Below are positions 35,146 to 44,511 of a stretch of DNA of 64,000 nucleotides, piece by piece. Every line of letters starts with the position of its first letter. The first letter of the stretch is position 1. Source of the DNA: Synechococcus sp. Nb3U1 (GTDB lineage Bacteria; Cyanobacteriota; Cyanobacteriia; Thermostichales; Thermostichaceae). The translations under genes and the position numbers were made by a program. Under the pieces are notes generated by a model. That model was given only the letters and a program-made list of their open reading frames with translations. It was not told where the DNA came from and made no database searches. The DNA lies in the NCBI RefSeq assembly GCF_021533835.1, contig NZ_JAKFYQ010000001.1, forward strand, positions 716,079 through 780,078. The letters run 5' to 3'.

Positions 35146-36333
35146 TTAAGCAATCCCACCCCGCTTCTGGGCTTCTTTAGGTGACACCGCTACATTGCGC
35201 AGGCCGGCACGGATCAACTCCTGCTCGATCAGGGCAAAGAACCGCTGCCGATCCCCGCCCCTCACCACCGCCAGGTGATGGGCTTCTGCCAACGCAACCG
35301 GGTAGCCAAAGCCCTTTTGCACCTGGCTCAAGACTCCTGCCAAGGCCCGCTTTAGCAACTCCTCATCCGCAGCAACCCAGGCGGGAAACTCCAGTCGGGC
35401 AATCTCCGCTTCACCCACGGATCCCTCACTGACATTCAGATAACAACAGTGGATATGGTGCTCCCCGAAGGGATTCAACACCTTTGCCCCACTGCGCCAA
35501 ATCGGGCTGCGCTCTCCCGGTTGTAGCAGGGATCCCCAAAAGACCCGATCCGGCAACGGCGCAAACGTCTGGCAAGGCGGAGCCTGATCTGAGTTGCAGT
35601 AGCGGTAACATTCACAACTCAAGAACGGGCACAACCCCAGGCGCAGATAATTTACCGTCTCGCTGCTGCGGGAGACACTGATGTACCCCACCAATGGGAT
35701 TCGTGCTGCTCGTAACCGTTCCAGAGCTGCCAACAGGGGATTCAACCACAGGCGTTGCTCCTGCCCAGACAACGGCTCTAATCCCCAGGGGATCAACGAT
35801 CCATCTACCAGTGCCAAGGTGGTACGGCGACGGGGAACAGATAGAGCCAACTGGGCCAGCTCCTCCACTTCCGCCTGAGCCCGCCGCAAAGCCAAAACCT
35901 CTTCTGCGTCCAAACCGGAGTTTTGTTGCAGTTCCACCGAGGGGTAGAGCAACACCGGCAGGCTATCCAACAGCGGCCATTGCTGGGTGCCGTAGTGCAA
36001 CACCACCCGTCCGACATTGATCAAGGAGCAATAGGCGATCTCGTGATGGTTGGGCACAATCTGGGATCCATCCGTGGCCACCACCGTGTGTCGTCCTTTC
36101 AGAGGCTCGATTTTGGGTCGGGAGTTCTCCAGCGGCTCAGCCGGGCTGGCACAGGTAAAAGATAGATGGGATCCCCAATCGACATGACGAGATTGCCAAA
36201 CCTGCGGCTCCTGCTGTAAGCGTCCAAACACCTGCAAAGCCCGACGCAGACGCTCCTGGCTGGCTTTGGATTCCTGATGCAGATGCTGGGTGAGGCCGGG
36301 GATTTGGCCACTCAGTTTAACGAGATCCAACAT
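35146..36333 (-). CDS. NurA-domain DNA nuclease
   Basis: A 395-residue protein with the NurA domain: [19 protein letters not shown] near residues 85-103 and [15 protein letters not shown] near 170, each supplying a metal-binding Asp, plus [17 protein letters not shown]. NurA is a 5'-3' nuclease that acts with the HerA translocase in archaeal DNA-end resection; bacterial homologues also pair with HerA/SIR2-type ATPases in defence. No herA is in this window. A cysteine-rich patch ([17 protein letters not shown]) is unusual. Its start overlaps the PTPS gene by 17 nt, and its stop overlaps that of the surface-protein gene tail to tail. Confidence 0.85.
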   Translation of the reverse strand: MLDLVKLSGQIPGLTQHLHQESKASQERLRRALQVFGRLQQEPQVWQSRHVDWGSHLSFTCASPAEPLENSRPKIEPLKGRHTVVATDGSQIVPNHHEIAYCSLINVGRVVLHYGTQQWPLLDSLPVLLYPSVELQQNSGLDAEEVLALRRAQAEVEELAQLALSVPRRRTTLALVDGSLIPWGLEPLSGQEQRLWLNPLLAALERLRAARIPLVGYISVSRSSETVNYLRLGLCPFLSCECYRYCNSDQAPPCQTFAPLPDRVFWGSLLQPGERSPIWRSGAKVLNPFGEHHIHCCYLNVSEGSVGEAEIARLEFPAWVAADEELLKRALAGVLSQVQKGFGYPVALAEAHHLAVVRGGDRQRFFALIEQELIRAGLRNVAVSPKEAQKRGGIA

Positions 36334-37246
36334 ATGCCTCCACCCCGCTGTCGCGAGAGGCTGGCAGGGCTACAGGTTCTCCCTCGGGGATCCCTTCAGA
36401 AGCAGCGAGGAGCTCTTCGAGCGGAAACTCCCCGTATACCTCGCTGCTGTTGTTGGGGCTCTCTTGCAAATGCACCCGATGCAACCGTACCCCCAGCTCC
36501 CGCACCGGCAAAGTGAGCAACTGCTGGATGCGCAGGGCGATATTCTCAGCAGTGGGCACCACCCGGGCAAAGTATTCGATGTCTTTGTTCAAAAAGGTGT
36601 GGTCGAAGGGCTTCACCACCCAGTGGTCAATCACCTGCTGCAAGGCCACCAGATCCACGACCATGCCCGTGCGTGGGTCGATGGATCCCTTGACGGTAAT
36701 CTCTAGGCCGTAATTGTGGCCATGGCCGTGGGGACGCGCACACAGCCCGTAAATCTCGCTGTTCTCCTCTAGGCTGAGGTGATCCAACGCCAATCGATGG
36801 GCGGCGCTGAAATGGGTGGCCACAGTTAAATAGGCTTGCATCTCTTCTCCTTGATAGTCGGCCCAAAGCTCAGGATCTTCATACAAACGAATGCTCGTCA
36901 GGGGCAACGCATCGGCCAAACGCTGCCAAATCGCATAGGCGATAAACTCAGTGGTCGGCAGGGTTTGAGCAAACTCTGGCCACGCCTGGTTCAGATAGGC
37001 AAAGTTGAGATCTTGCAGCACCCGTTGTCGCAAAACCTGTTTCACATCCGATAGGTTCAAGACCATGCCATACGCATCGACTTCCCCCTGCAGGCCCACC
37101 TGCAACACATAATTGTGCCCGTGACCAGGAAAACGGGCATTTGGGCCAAATCGGGCAAAATTTTCAGCCTCTGAGAGCTCAGGCAGCCAGTAACGATGGC
37201 TAGCGGCAAATTGCGCACGGCGATAGATCGTACAGGTTCTAGGCAT
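36317..37246 (-). CDS. Double-domain 6-pyruvoyl-tetrahydropterin synthase / QueD-like protein
   Basis: 309 residues containing two PTPS-like domains. Domain 1 (~1-135) has FAASHRYWL and FPGHGHNYVL, giving the three zinc histidines, but lacks the catalytic Cys before the HGH motif and the Asp-His pair. Domain 2 (~137-280) has FSAAHRL, YGLCARPHGHGHNYGLEI with the Cys, PFDHTFLN with Asp-His, and the Glu in RVHLQES, so it looks active. Family reactions convert dihydroneopterin triphosphate to a tetrahydropterin or 6-carboxy-tetrahydropterin. Start at ATG 37246. Its 3' end overlaps the nurA start by 17 nt. Confidence 0.88.
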   Translation of the reverse strand: MPRTCTIYRRAQFAASHRYWLPELSEAENFARFGPNARFPGHGHNYVLQVGLQGEVDAYGMVLNLSDVKQVLRQRVLQDLNFAYLNQAWPEFAQTLPTTEFIAYAIWQRLADALPLTSIRLYEDPELWADYQGEEMQAYLTVATHFSAAHRLALDHLSLEENSEIYGLCARPHGHGHNYGLEITVKGSIDPRTGMVVDLVALQQVIDHWVVKPFDHTFLNKDIEYFARVVPTAENIALRIQQLLTLPVRELGVRLHRVHLQESPNNSSEVYGEFPLEELLAASEGIPEGEPVALPASRDSGVEAYVGSR

Positions 37247-37461
37247 GAGTTGATCATGATCAAAGGGATCCGCTCTTTTAGCATAAACCTCAGACTAAAA
37301 TCTTTGTTAAATCCGGTCGAGGGAACAAAAATCGGGTTGGATGGAACTTATGATCTGATCCCTCAGTCTAAAGAGCGACAGCAATGCCATTCCAGGGACT
37401 CCGCCCCTCTAATGTCAGCAGAAAGCCTCTCTTCTCCCTCAAGGGTGATACGCTATTGAGC

Positions 37462-37764
37462 ATGAGTGAGTCTTACCTGAATCACCCCACTTTTGGTCTG
37501 CTCTACAGCCTGTGTCAGGTCAATGAAAGCCAGGCTCTTTTCACGACCCTTTACGCCCAAAGGCTGTTTTTTCGGGTTTATTTTGGATCCCTTGAGAACG
37601 CCACAGACTCACAGAATGTGGGTGCAGAAGAGCTGGTCTTCGATCCAATTAGCCGCAACGAGGCCCGCCAGTTAATTGAAGAACAGATGCGCCTGATGCG
37701 CCGGGCCGCCCGCAAAGATGAGCTAGAGCAGCTACAGCTCATCTACAAGCAAACCTTTTCCTGA
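37462..37764 (+). CDS. pipX: PipX, NtcA coactivator / PII partner
   Basis: Shuttles between the nitrogen regulator NtcA (coactivation when 2-oxoglutarate is high) and the PII protein GlnB. The 100-residue product begins MSESYLNHPTFGLLYSLCQV and has LYAQRLFFRV and the basic helix GRNEAR-like SRNEARQLIEEQMRLMRR, ending LQLIYKQTFS, matching the Synechococcus protein as I recall it. It carries an insertion of about 11 residues (about 43-57) in the Tudor-like domain. ATG 37462 is the family start; the frame extends upstream without a ribosome site. Monocistronic here. Confidence 0.93.
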   Translation: MSESYLNHPTFGLLYSLCQVNESQALFTTLYAQRLFFRVYFGSLENATDSQNVGAEELVFDPISRNEARQLIEEQMRLMRRAARKDELEQLQLIYKQTFS

Positions 37765-37822
37765 ACAGAGGTTTTCTCGTGTTCCGGCTCAAGACTTTCC
37801 CCCCTTAGGCAACAGGCTAAAG

Positions 37823-38803
37823 CTAAAACTGGGAAAGAAAGCGCAGATCACTGGTGTAGAACAGGCGGATATCCTGAATGCCGTGTAGAAGCATGGCCAT
37901 GCGTTCGATACCGATCCCAGCGGCAAACCCGGTGTAGCGCTCTGGGTCGTAGCCCACCGCCTGAAACACGTTCGGATCCACCATGCCACAGCCAAAAATT
38001 TCCAGCCACTTCGAGCCAAAGCGCACGTCCATCTCTGCCGAAGGCTCCGTAAACGGAAAATAGCTGGGGCGAAAGCGGGTTTCCCGTTTACCCAACAGAC
38101 GGGTGATGAACTCGTTCAGGGTGCCTTTGAGGTCAGAGAAGGTGAGGTTTTCCCCCACCGCCAAAATTTCCATCTGGTGAAACACGGCGGAGTGGGTGGC
38201 ATCGACAGTATCGCGGCGCATCACTCGTCCGGCATGGACAATGCGCAGTGGCGGTTGGTGTCGCTCCATATAGCGCACCTGTACTGAAGAAGTCTGGGTG
38301 CGCATTAGGTAGCCGTTTTCCAGGTAAAGCGTATCCTGCATGTCCCGCGCTGGGTGATCGGAAGGGGTATTCAGGGCCTCGAAGTTGTAATACTCCGTCT
38401 CGATCTCGGGGCCATGCACCACCGTATAGCCCATGCCCACAAAGATATCCAGCATGCGGTCGATGGTGGCCTGTAAAGGGTGGATCCGCCCCAAGGGACG
38501 ACGGGATCCCGGCATGGTGACATCCAGCCGCTCCGCCTCTAAGCGCTCTAGCAGTTGGGCTTCGCTGAGGGCTTGTTTGCGCTGATCCAGACTGGCTTGC
38601 AAAGCCTCTTTGAAGGTGTTGGCCAATGCACCGATCACGGGTCGCTCTTCGGGGGGCAACTTCCCCATTCCCCCCAAAATTTTGGAGAGCTTGCCTTTCT
38701 TGCCCAGGTAATCAATGCGCAACTGTTCCAGGGCCTCGAGGTCAGTGGCTTGCTCCACTTGGGCGAGCGCTTCGCTTTGTAGGGCGAGAAGCTGATCTTG
38801 CAT
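37823..38803 (-). CDS. pheS: Phenylalanyl-tRNA synthetase alpha subunit
   Basis: 326 residues. Class II synthetase motifs are present: motif 1 around [20 protein letters not shown], motif 2 in [20 protein letters not shown] followed by FHQMEIL, and motif 3 in [18 protein letters not shown]. The N-terminal coiled coil (about residues 1-90) recognises tRNA. Pairs with PheT, which is not in the window. ATG 38803 is preferred; TTG 38812 is an alternative. Single gene. Confidence 0.96.
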   Translation of the reverse strand: MQDQLLALQSEALAQVEQATDLEALEQLRIDYLGKKGKLSKILGGMGKLPPEERPVIGALANTFKEALQASLDQRKQALSEAQLLERLEAERLDVTMPGSRRPLGRIHPLQATIDRMLDIFVGMGYTVVHGPEIETEYYNFEALNTPSDHPARDMQDTLYLENGYLMRTQTSSVQVRYMERHQPPLRIVHAGRVMRRDTVDATHSAVFHQMEILAVGENLTFSDLKGTLNEFITRLLGKRETRFRPSYFPFTEPSAEMDVRFGSKWLEIFGCGMVDPNVFQAVGYDPERYTGFAAGIGIERMAMLLHGIQDIRLFYTSDLRFLSQF

Positions 38804-38970
38804 ACAGTCCAATCCCGATAGTGCTACGCACCTCGCAACGCGAGAGCGCAGGACAGAATTCTCAGTCTCCAGCCAAGCTGGAAGCGACTTCTACAAAAGT
38901 ATCACAGGCCCTGACCGGATTTGGGACTCTTCCCTTTTCAGATGGGCCTGAGTGCAAAACAGGGATCCCT

Positions 38971-41289
38971 CTAACTTTGGGTTTGGGGAGCCGCTTCTGG
39001 CAACAGACAGCCCATGGCATCGCAGCCGGCTGGCCCTTCTGTATTCAAAAATCCACGGTCGTAGCGCATCAGCGCCCCGAAAAAGTCATTGGTTTGCCGA
39101 CGGCGTAAGACTGCTGCCGAGAGTTGCTCGTAGGTGGCTTTGTCGATCTTCTCGAAGGGTAGTCGGGGAAACGGAGCATCAAAGCGGGCCAACAGGGCGG
39201 CACTCATGTACCCCTCATCCTCCCAAATAGCCTCGAAAATACGGGATCCCAGAGCTTCCACCTCGTCTTCCCGCAGCTCGATGGTGGCGGAGGTGTTGTG
39301 GGTGGTGTAGTGCTTCTGCACTTGCATGTAAAAGTCAAATTGGGCTAGGGCAGAAAACTGCTCGATCTCGATTTGATCGGCACCGGGCAAATTGGCCCAG
39401 GGCACCTCCACCGGCAGCTCCACCAGCCACTCCGTACAGCGGGGGTCGAAGGGATCGTTGAGAAGATTGCCATTTTCATCTTTGTCCGATTGTGAAGGCA
39501 CGATCGAGTAGCCGTATTCCAGACAGGCCAGGGCCACCGGATCGTTTTTGCCAAAGGTAATCCGCCGGATATAGCGCTGCGCTTTGGGAGGATGCCAGCC
39601 AGGGGCTGCCCCTGTCAAGAGAGACTTGGTTCCCGCCGGTTGCACGGTGGTACAGCGGTTGGGTCGGCGCAGGCCGTGGCGATCGCAGTAGTCCCAGACG
39701 GTTTGGTGCACCACTTCTCGCCAACGGCTGAGGTATTCTTGCTCTTTCTGCTTGAAGGTGAGGCCGGTCATGGTTTCCGGTCGCCCCTCCTGCCACCAGC
39801 GCAACCAATCCACCCCAAAGGCTTTGACAAAGAAATCAAACAACCCAGTGAAGGACACCCCCACAATTGGATCCCATTCCCGCGAGCGCTGGTAACGGGG
39901 TTCTTGGAAGCGATGATTGAGTAGGGCCGCTACCGCCAATGCCCCAGCGGCGAAGGCTTCTTCTTGTTCTTTGGTGTTGTACGGATCGATCTGATTCAGA
40001 TGAATTTCAGACAAGTTACAATGATAATTAGATCCAATTATTTCCCCACAGGGATTCAACCCATAACGATTGATCCGATCTTCTAGCTCTTCCTCACTCA
40101 GAGAAGGATCCCGTTTTCGCAACCAATCTTTGGCAGATCCGGCCTCATAAGCCCTGAGAAAATCGGATTTTTGATCAGGAGGGATCAGATCACAATTGGC
40201 CCGTGCCACCGCTTCGCCCGCCCACTGAATGGCCCCTTCCCCGGAGTAGAACTGCTTGCGCACCGCCTCGATGGTTTCTTCTAGGGTTGGTTTGCGATGA
40301 AACACACGGGTATGATTGGCCATGCGCAGAGCATCTCGTTCTGGATCGATACGCCAATTGCCCTTTTCGTCCTGTTGCCAGAGGTTATCTTTGGCATTGG
40401 AGCCGAGCAAATCTTCCCCATCAAATTGACGCATACCGGCACTGCGCCTAATATTCCCGGCCACGATACAAGAAGCTGCCTCATCGATCAGCAAACAACA
40501 TTCGACGGAGTTCAGTTGTCGACCGACAGCTTTGTTCAGAATGGCCGCGCACCGCTCATATAAAGTAGGCAATTTAATCGGGTTAGCTACTCCCCCAAAC
40601 CCCTTGAGAACTTCACCAGCAGGCCGCACATCACTTAGATCGACCGTCAGTTGGATTTCACCACCAAAACTGGGATCCGAGGCTAATTCCATCAACACCT
40701 GATAAGAATCTACCCAGCCGCGGCGGCTATCCCCCACCTGGATGTGTACCTGGGATCCCTGCCGGTGAACACGGGTTTTGTCCTGACGTTCACTAGCAGG
40801 AGTAGTGCCGATTTCTCCGGTAATTTGAATGTGCAGACGATTAACAATGGCCGGCAGGCGATTGATGAACTTGGGTTCCAAAACAGCGCCGGTGCCACAG
40901 CCCATCATGGCCAGATCCATCATCAAACCAAAGGCTTGCCAGTCGATGACGTTGGTGCTGGTGCAGTTGTAGGCTCCCGAGAAGTTTTCCGGTTGGTGAA
41001 TCCAGTCGGTGCCCATCACCCACAGGGCACGGCCTGAGATCAAAGCCTTCAGTTGCCGCTGCATGCGGTTGATCAAATTCTGTTCTTCTGGGGTGAACTG
41101 GCCTAGCTCGGTGATGTCCGTCAGGGTGCGATCGCAAACCTCGTTCCAGGTTTCTCGGCCTTTGTCGGTTTGGCGACGACTGTAGGTGCGGTAAAAAACG
41201 GGGTTGGCCGCCGGGGCTGTTTCTGGAAAATCGCCATTGCTTAGGGATCCCAATACCTCAGCAGAATGCGCCTCTTTGCTCTGAACCAT
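38971..41289 (-). CDS. nrdJ: Adenosylcobalamin-dependent ribonucleoside-triphosphate reductase (class II)
   Basis: Reduces ribonucleoside triphosphates to deoxyribonucleotides with B12 and needs neither oxygen nor a second subunit. 772 residues of the Lactobacillus-type monomeric enzyme. Redox cysteines appear in YNCTSTN and further on, the thiyl-radical loop in LNPCGEII with Cys and Glu, and the C-terminal redox pair in GCDAMGCLLP. ATG 41289 has AGGAGG about 8 nt upstream; GTG 41295 is too close to it. A stable hairpin (41313-41331) lies just upstream in the leader. No NrdR-type neighbour. Confidence 0.95.
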   Translation of the reverse strand: MVQSKEAHSAEVLGSLSNGDFPETAPAANPVFYRTYSRRQTDKGRETWNEVCDRTLTDITELGQFTPEEQNLINRMQRQLKALISGRALWVMGTDWIHQPENFSGAYNCTSTNVIDWQAFGLMMDLAMMGCGTGAVLEPKFINRLPAIVNRLHIQITGEIGTTPASERQDKTRVHRQGSQVHIQVGDSRRGWVDSYQVLMELASDPSFGGEIQLTVDLSDVRPAGEVLKGFGGVANPIKLPTLYERCAAILNKAVGRQLNSVECCLLIDEAASCIVAGNIRRSAGMRQFDGEDLLGSNAKDNLWQQDEKGNWRIDPERDALRMANHTRVFHRKPTLEETIEAVRKQFYSGEGAIQWAGEAVARANCDLIPPDQKSDFLRAYEAGSAKDWLRKRDPSLSEEELEDRINRYGLNPCGEIIGSNYHCNLSEIHLNQIDPYNTKEQEEAFAAGALAVAALLNHRFQEPRYQRSREWDPIVGVSFTGLFDFFVKAFGVDWLRWWQEGRPETMTGLTFKQKEQEYLSRWREVVHQTVWDYCDRHGLRRPNRCTTVQPAGTKSLLTGAAPGWHPPKAQRYIRRITFGKNDPVALACLEYGYSIVPSQSDKDENGNLLNDPFDPRCTEWLVELPVEVPWANLPGADQIEIEQFSALAQFDFYMQVQKHYTTHNTSATIELREDEVEALGSRIFEAIWEDEGYMSAALLARFDAPFPRLPFEKIDKATYEQLSAAVLRRRQTNDFFGALMRYDRGFLNTEGPAGCDAMGCLLPEAAPQTQS

Positions 41290-41312
41290 ACTCACACCCC
41301 TCCTGCGATGAC

Positions 41313-41331
41313 GCTCCGCACCCTGCGGAGC
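41313..41331 (-). promoter_or_regulatory. Leader hairpin upstream of nrdJ
   Basis: GCTCCGCA and TGCGGAGC pair in an 8-bp stem with a 3-nt loop, ending 24 nt before the nrdJ ATG. There is no T-tract, so it is more likely an RNA leader structure than a terminator. Confidence 0.45.
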
Positions 41332-41821
41332 ACGATAGACTTAATCCTTTGCTTTTGACCATCCGTGAACCACCCCAGACCGAGAGGGCCGCTTGCAGGG
41401 ATTCACCCAACGCGATGCCCATCAGGCTATCACAATCCTCAAGCACCGGATGTCACGGGTAGTGTCGTTCTTTGTGCATTTATTCAAGATCCTCTAGGGA
41501 TAGAGCAAGCCAAATTCGCTCCCCGCCTTGATCGCATCTTTTCGAGCTAAATGCCCCACAGGGATCCCGAGTAGATTCTGCGATTCCCTCCAAAGGTTTG
41601 TAGATCCGGCAGAGTGAGCAGAGAAACAACAGGAGGGCTACAGTGGAAGAGAGATGCCACTGGGACTAAGTTCATTCGGCGGTGGAAATTGGCAGTGGAA
41701 GTTCGCAAATTCTGGGTCGGCCTCCTGCTGCCCCTCCGGGTTGTCCCGAGAAGCAGATTGGGCTGCCATTTGCCCATGATGCGATACCCCGTGTGCAGCA
41801 CAAGAAGGAGTTTTGATCACC
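41332..41821. other. Divergent intergenic region between nrdJ and the site-2 protease gene
   Basis: Holds promoters for both genes. A minus-strand frame (41258-41446) runs through the nrdJ leader but overlaps its start and has no ribosome site, so it is not called. No RNA family could be confirmed by eye. Confidence 0.45.
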
Positions 41822-43045
41822 ATGACCAGTCGCCTGCGCATCGGTAGCCTCTGGGGGATCCCGTTCTTCATTGATTACAGCTGGTTCCCGGCGGCCCTTT
41901 TGCTCATGCTCTCTTATGGGGTGCTGACCGCTTTGGGGCTGTTCCTCTCCATACTGGCTCACGAGCTGGCCCACAGCCTGGTGGCACGCGCCCACGGGAT
42001 CCGCGTCAACTCCATCACCCTGTTCCTTTTTGGGGGTATGGCTGCGATTGAGAAAGAAGTCCCGCATCCGCTAGGGGCTTTTCAGGTGGCGGTGGCTGGC
42101 CCTCTCCTCAACTTGAGTTTGTTTGCCATCCTCAGCTTGGCGCTGGCTTGGGCAACTCCAGAAACCCTGCTGTCCTCCACATTAGCCAGTTTGGCCGCCA
42201 TCAACCTGACGCTTGCCCTACTTAACCTGTTGCCGGGTCTACCGCTGGATGGAGGGCAAATGCTCAAAGCTGCCATTTGGGGTATGACTGGGGATCGACA
42301 ACGGGGCCTGATTTGGGCAGCTCGAGTCGGTCAGTGGATTGGTTTTGGCCTGCTGGGGTTAGGGTTGCTGGTGGTGTTTGCTGGCAGCCTGAATGGCCTG
42401 TGGCTGGGGTTGATTGGGTTGTTTATTTTGAACAATGCCCGCCGTTACAGCCAGTACGCTCAGCTGCAGCAGGTGTTGAGCCGGTTAAAAGCTGGGGATG
42501 TCATGACCCGCAACTTCCGGGTTTTGGATGCGGGTATGAGCTTGCGAGAGTTTGTGGATCGCTATGTGGTGCCCTCCTCCCTGAAAAGCGAGCCGGAAGG
42601 AGCCCAACCGGAACCTAAGATCTATTTTGCCGAAGAAGATGGCCGCTATCGGGGGTTGGTGAGACCAGAGTTGCTCAGCGATATCGAACGCAGCCAATGG
42701 GATCACCTCAGCCTCAAGGCGATCCTGAAGCCGATGGAGCAACTGCAGGGGGTGCGAGAAGAAACCCCCATCCCACAAGTGATTCAGATGATGCGCCAGT
42801 CGGAGCCGCGCCGAGTCTTGGTGTTGACCCCTACCGGAGCCATTGCTGGGCTGATCGATCGGGGGGATGTGGTGGCCATGGCCGCCCGACAGTTGGGGGT
42901 GATGCTGCCGCAGGAGGTGGTGCAACGCATTCGAGACAGCCCAGAGTGGCCCCCAGGCTTTCAAGCGGAAGAAGGACTAGTTAGCGAGGGATCCTCTCCC
43001 AGCTTGTCTTTGCAGGGATCTCCAGACCTCCAGAACAAGTCTTAA
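41822..43045 (+). CDS. Site-2-protease-like M50 metallopeptidase with CBS domains
   Basis: Intramembrane zinc protease, 407 residues. The HExxH motif is in ILAHELAHSLVARAHG (~residues 45-60), and the second metal site in NLLPGLPLDGGQ. About six spans occupy residues 10-220. The C-terminal ~200 residues form a CBS-pair (GDVMTRNFRVLDAGMSLREF; VLTPTGAIAGLIDRGDVV), which probably senses nucleotides and regulates cleavage. Similar proteins cleave anti-sigma factors or membrane regulators, but the substrate here is unknown. ATG 41822 is preferred over the ORF start at 41813. Followed by the M16 pair after 42 bp. Confidence 0.9.
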   Translation: MTSRLRIGSLWGIPFFIDYSWFPAALLLMLSYGVLTALGLFLSILAHELAHSLVARAHGIRVNSITLFLFGGMAAIEKEVPHPLGAFQVAVAGPLLNLSLFAILSLALAWATPETLLSSTLASLAAINLTLALLNLLPGLPLDGGQMLKAAIWGMTGDRQRGLIWAARVGQWIGFGLLGLGLLVVFAGSLNGLWLGLIGLFILNNARRYSQYAQLQQVLSRLKAGDVMTRNFRVLDAGMSLREFVDRYVVPSSLKSEPEGAQPEPKIYFAEEDGRYRGLVRPELLSDIERSQWDHLSLKAILKPMEQLQGVREETPIPQVIQMMRQSEPRRVLVLTPTGAIAGLIDRGDVVAMAARQLGVMLPQEVVQRIRDSPEWPPGFQAEEGLVSEGSSPSLSLQGSPDLQNKS

Positions 43046-43087
43046 CAAGTCTTAACTAGACACCAGACAGGGATCCTTAAACACTAG

Positions 43088-44470
43088 ATGAAAAGTGATC
43101 GCAAATACTGTCCTGTGGGAACCTCCCCTGACTACAATAAGAGAGTTCTACATCAATTAAGAATTTTGAATCGCTCCCTTCGCCTCCTGCCTGCCTACAC
43201 CCACCGTCTGAGCAATGGGTTAAGCGTTATTCTTCATCCCATCCCAATCACCGATTCTGTTACCGTCGACATTTGGGTGCAGACTGGGGGACGCAACGAA
43301 CCCCTTGAGTGGTTGGGCTTGTCTCACTTTTTAGAACACATGGTGTTCAAGGGTAGTGATCGGTTGGCTCCGGGCGAGCTGGATCGGGCGATCGAAGGGC
43401 GGGGAGGAGTTACCAATGCCGCCACCAGCCAAGATTACACCCACTACTACATCACGGTTGCCTCTGGCGATCTACCCGATAGCCTGCCCTATCTAGCGGA
43501 AGTGGTTCTCCGCGCCGGGATCCCTGCCGATGAGTTTGAGCGGGAGCGTCAGGTGGTTCTAGAAGAGATTCGCCGGGCAGCGGACAACCCTGACTACAAC
43601 GCCTATCAACAGTTGATGCAGGCTGCCTACGCGGATCATCCTTACGGGCGACCGGTGTTGGGTACTCCCGAAAGCTTGATGGAGCTGACCCCAGAACTGA
43701 TGCGCACCTACCATCAAGGCTGGTACCGACCTGAACAAATGACCCTGGTGGTGACGGGTGGTATCGATCCGGAGCGAGCCTTGGCTTTGGTGGAAGAGCA
43801 ATTTGGGGGTTCCCCCAGCGGTACAGCCTTGGGGATCCCCCACGCCCCGGCACAACCGCGTCCCCAAGGGATCCTGCGCCGAGAGAGCTCCCATCCTCGT
43901 TTGGAACAGGCACGGTTGCTGTTGGCTTGGCCCACCGTCAGTGCCCACCATTGGCAAGAAGCTTGTGGATTAGAAGTCTTGGCCTCTATCCTTGGGGATG
44001 GGCGTACCTCCCGCTTGGTTCATCTGCTGCGGGAACAGCGGGGTTGGGTGAGGGGTATTGGCTGCTCTTCGATGGTGCTGAAGGAAGGCGGTCTATTCTG
44101 CGTCAGCGCCCAAATGGATCCCGATCATTTATATCGGGTGGAAGCGACCATTCTGCACGAGATCGAAAAGCTACAACAGGATGGCATCGGCCAAGCGGAA
44201 TTGGATCGCACCCGGCGCATCCTTACCCATGAGTTCTTGTTCTCGGCAGAGTCCCCCGGCCAGTTGGCGGGCATCTACGGCTATTACGAAACCCTAGGGG
44301 GCGTGCAACGCATTCAAGAATATTTGGAGCTGCTGCAGTCTCTCACCCCAACCCAAGTGCGAGAGTTGGCCCAGCAGCACCTTTCTCCCGATGCCTACGT
44401 GGTCGCCACCCTCAAGCCCGCTGACCTTGATTCGGCCTCTTCGCCCCAGCTGCAACTGGCCTACCGTTAA
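43088..44470 (+). CDS. M16 zinc peptidase, catalytic subunit
   Basis: 460 residues with the inverted zinc motif HFLEHMVFKG (HxxEH) and the downstream conserved Glu region of the family (VVLEEIRRAADNPDYNAYQQ). The C-terminal half repeats the fold without the metal site. Such enzymes resemble mitochondrial processing peptidase and degrade or process small peptides, probably in the periplasm or cytoplasm. The N-terminus is uncertain: the first ~40 residues look non-conserved. The second M16 gene starts 41 bp downstream, so the two likely form a heterodimer. Confidence 0.9.
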   Translation: MKSDRKYCPVGTSPDYNKRVLHQLRILNRSLRLLPAYTHRLSNGLSVILHPIPITDSVTVDIWVQTGGRNEPLEWLGLSHFLEHMVFKGSDRLAPGELDRAIEGRGGVTNAATSQDYTHYYITVASGDLPDSLPYLAEVVLRAGIPADEFERERQVVLEEIRRAADNPDYNAYQQLMQAAYADHPYGRPVLGTPESLMELTPELMRTYHQGWYRPEQMTLVVTGGIDPERALALVEEQFGGSPSGTALGIPHAPAQPRPQGILRRESSHPRLEQARLLLAWPTVSAHHWQEACGLEVLASILGDGRTSRLVHLLREQRGWVRGIGCSSMVLKEGGLFCVSAQMDPDHLYRVEATILHEIEKLQQDGIGQAELDRTRRILTHEFLFSAESPGQLAGIYGYYETLGGVQRIQEYLELLQSLTPTQVRELAQQHLSPDAYVVATLKPADLDSASSPQLQLAYR

Positions 44471-44511
44471 GTCTTTTAAGTCTTTCCCAACGGGATCCCT
44501 TCTTAGCATTC

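Larger units (their letters stand above)
33217..35149 (+). pseudogene. Repetitive beta-helix surface protein, interrupted by a +1 shift
   Basis: Two adjacent frames together encode one protein of about 643 residues. Order: signal peptide (WWKMLLLLGSPLATLALWAG, cleavage near AEAA), a CSLREA-type start (QCTLRDAIEAANTN), 25-residue repeats of [20 protein letters not shown] type, a unique region ending DIGAFES, a TPTPEPTP linker and a C-terminal ~110-residue beta domain. AGGAG precedes ATG 33217. In one repeat an extra base at about 33916 (TTTAGCC instead of TTTGCC) shifts the frame: the first part stops at 33963 and the second continues from within the repeats to 35149. Removing one base restores every repeat. 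This may be inactivation, phase variation or a sequencing error. Likely a secreted or cell-surface protein. Confidence 0.8.

Noticed and set aside
41258-41446. 62-residue minus-strand frame in the nrdJ leader
   Set aside because: It starts at a GTG with no clear ribosome site, overlaps the nrdJ start, and looks like leader sequence rather than a gene.
41360-41470. Cobalamin riboswitch upstream of nrdJ
   Set aside because: Some short segments look similar, but the conserved B12-box core was not found and B12 repression of a B12-dependent enzyme is not expected; left as a testable finding only.
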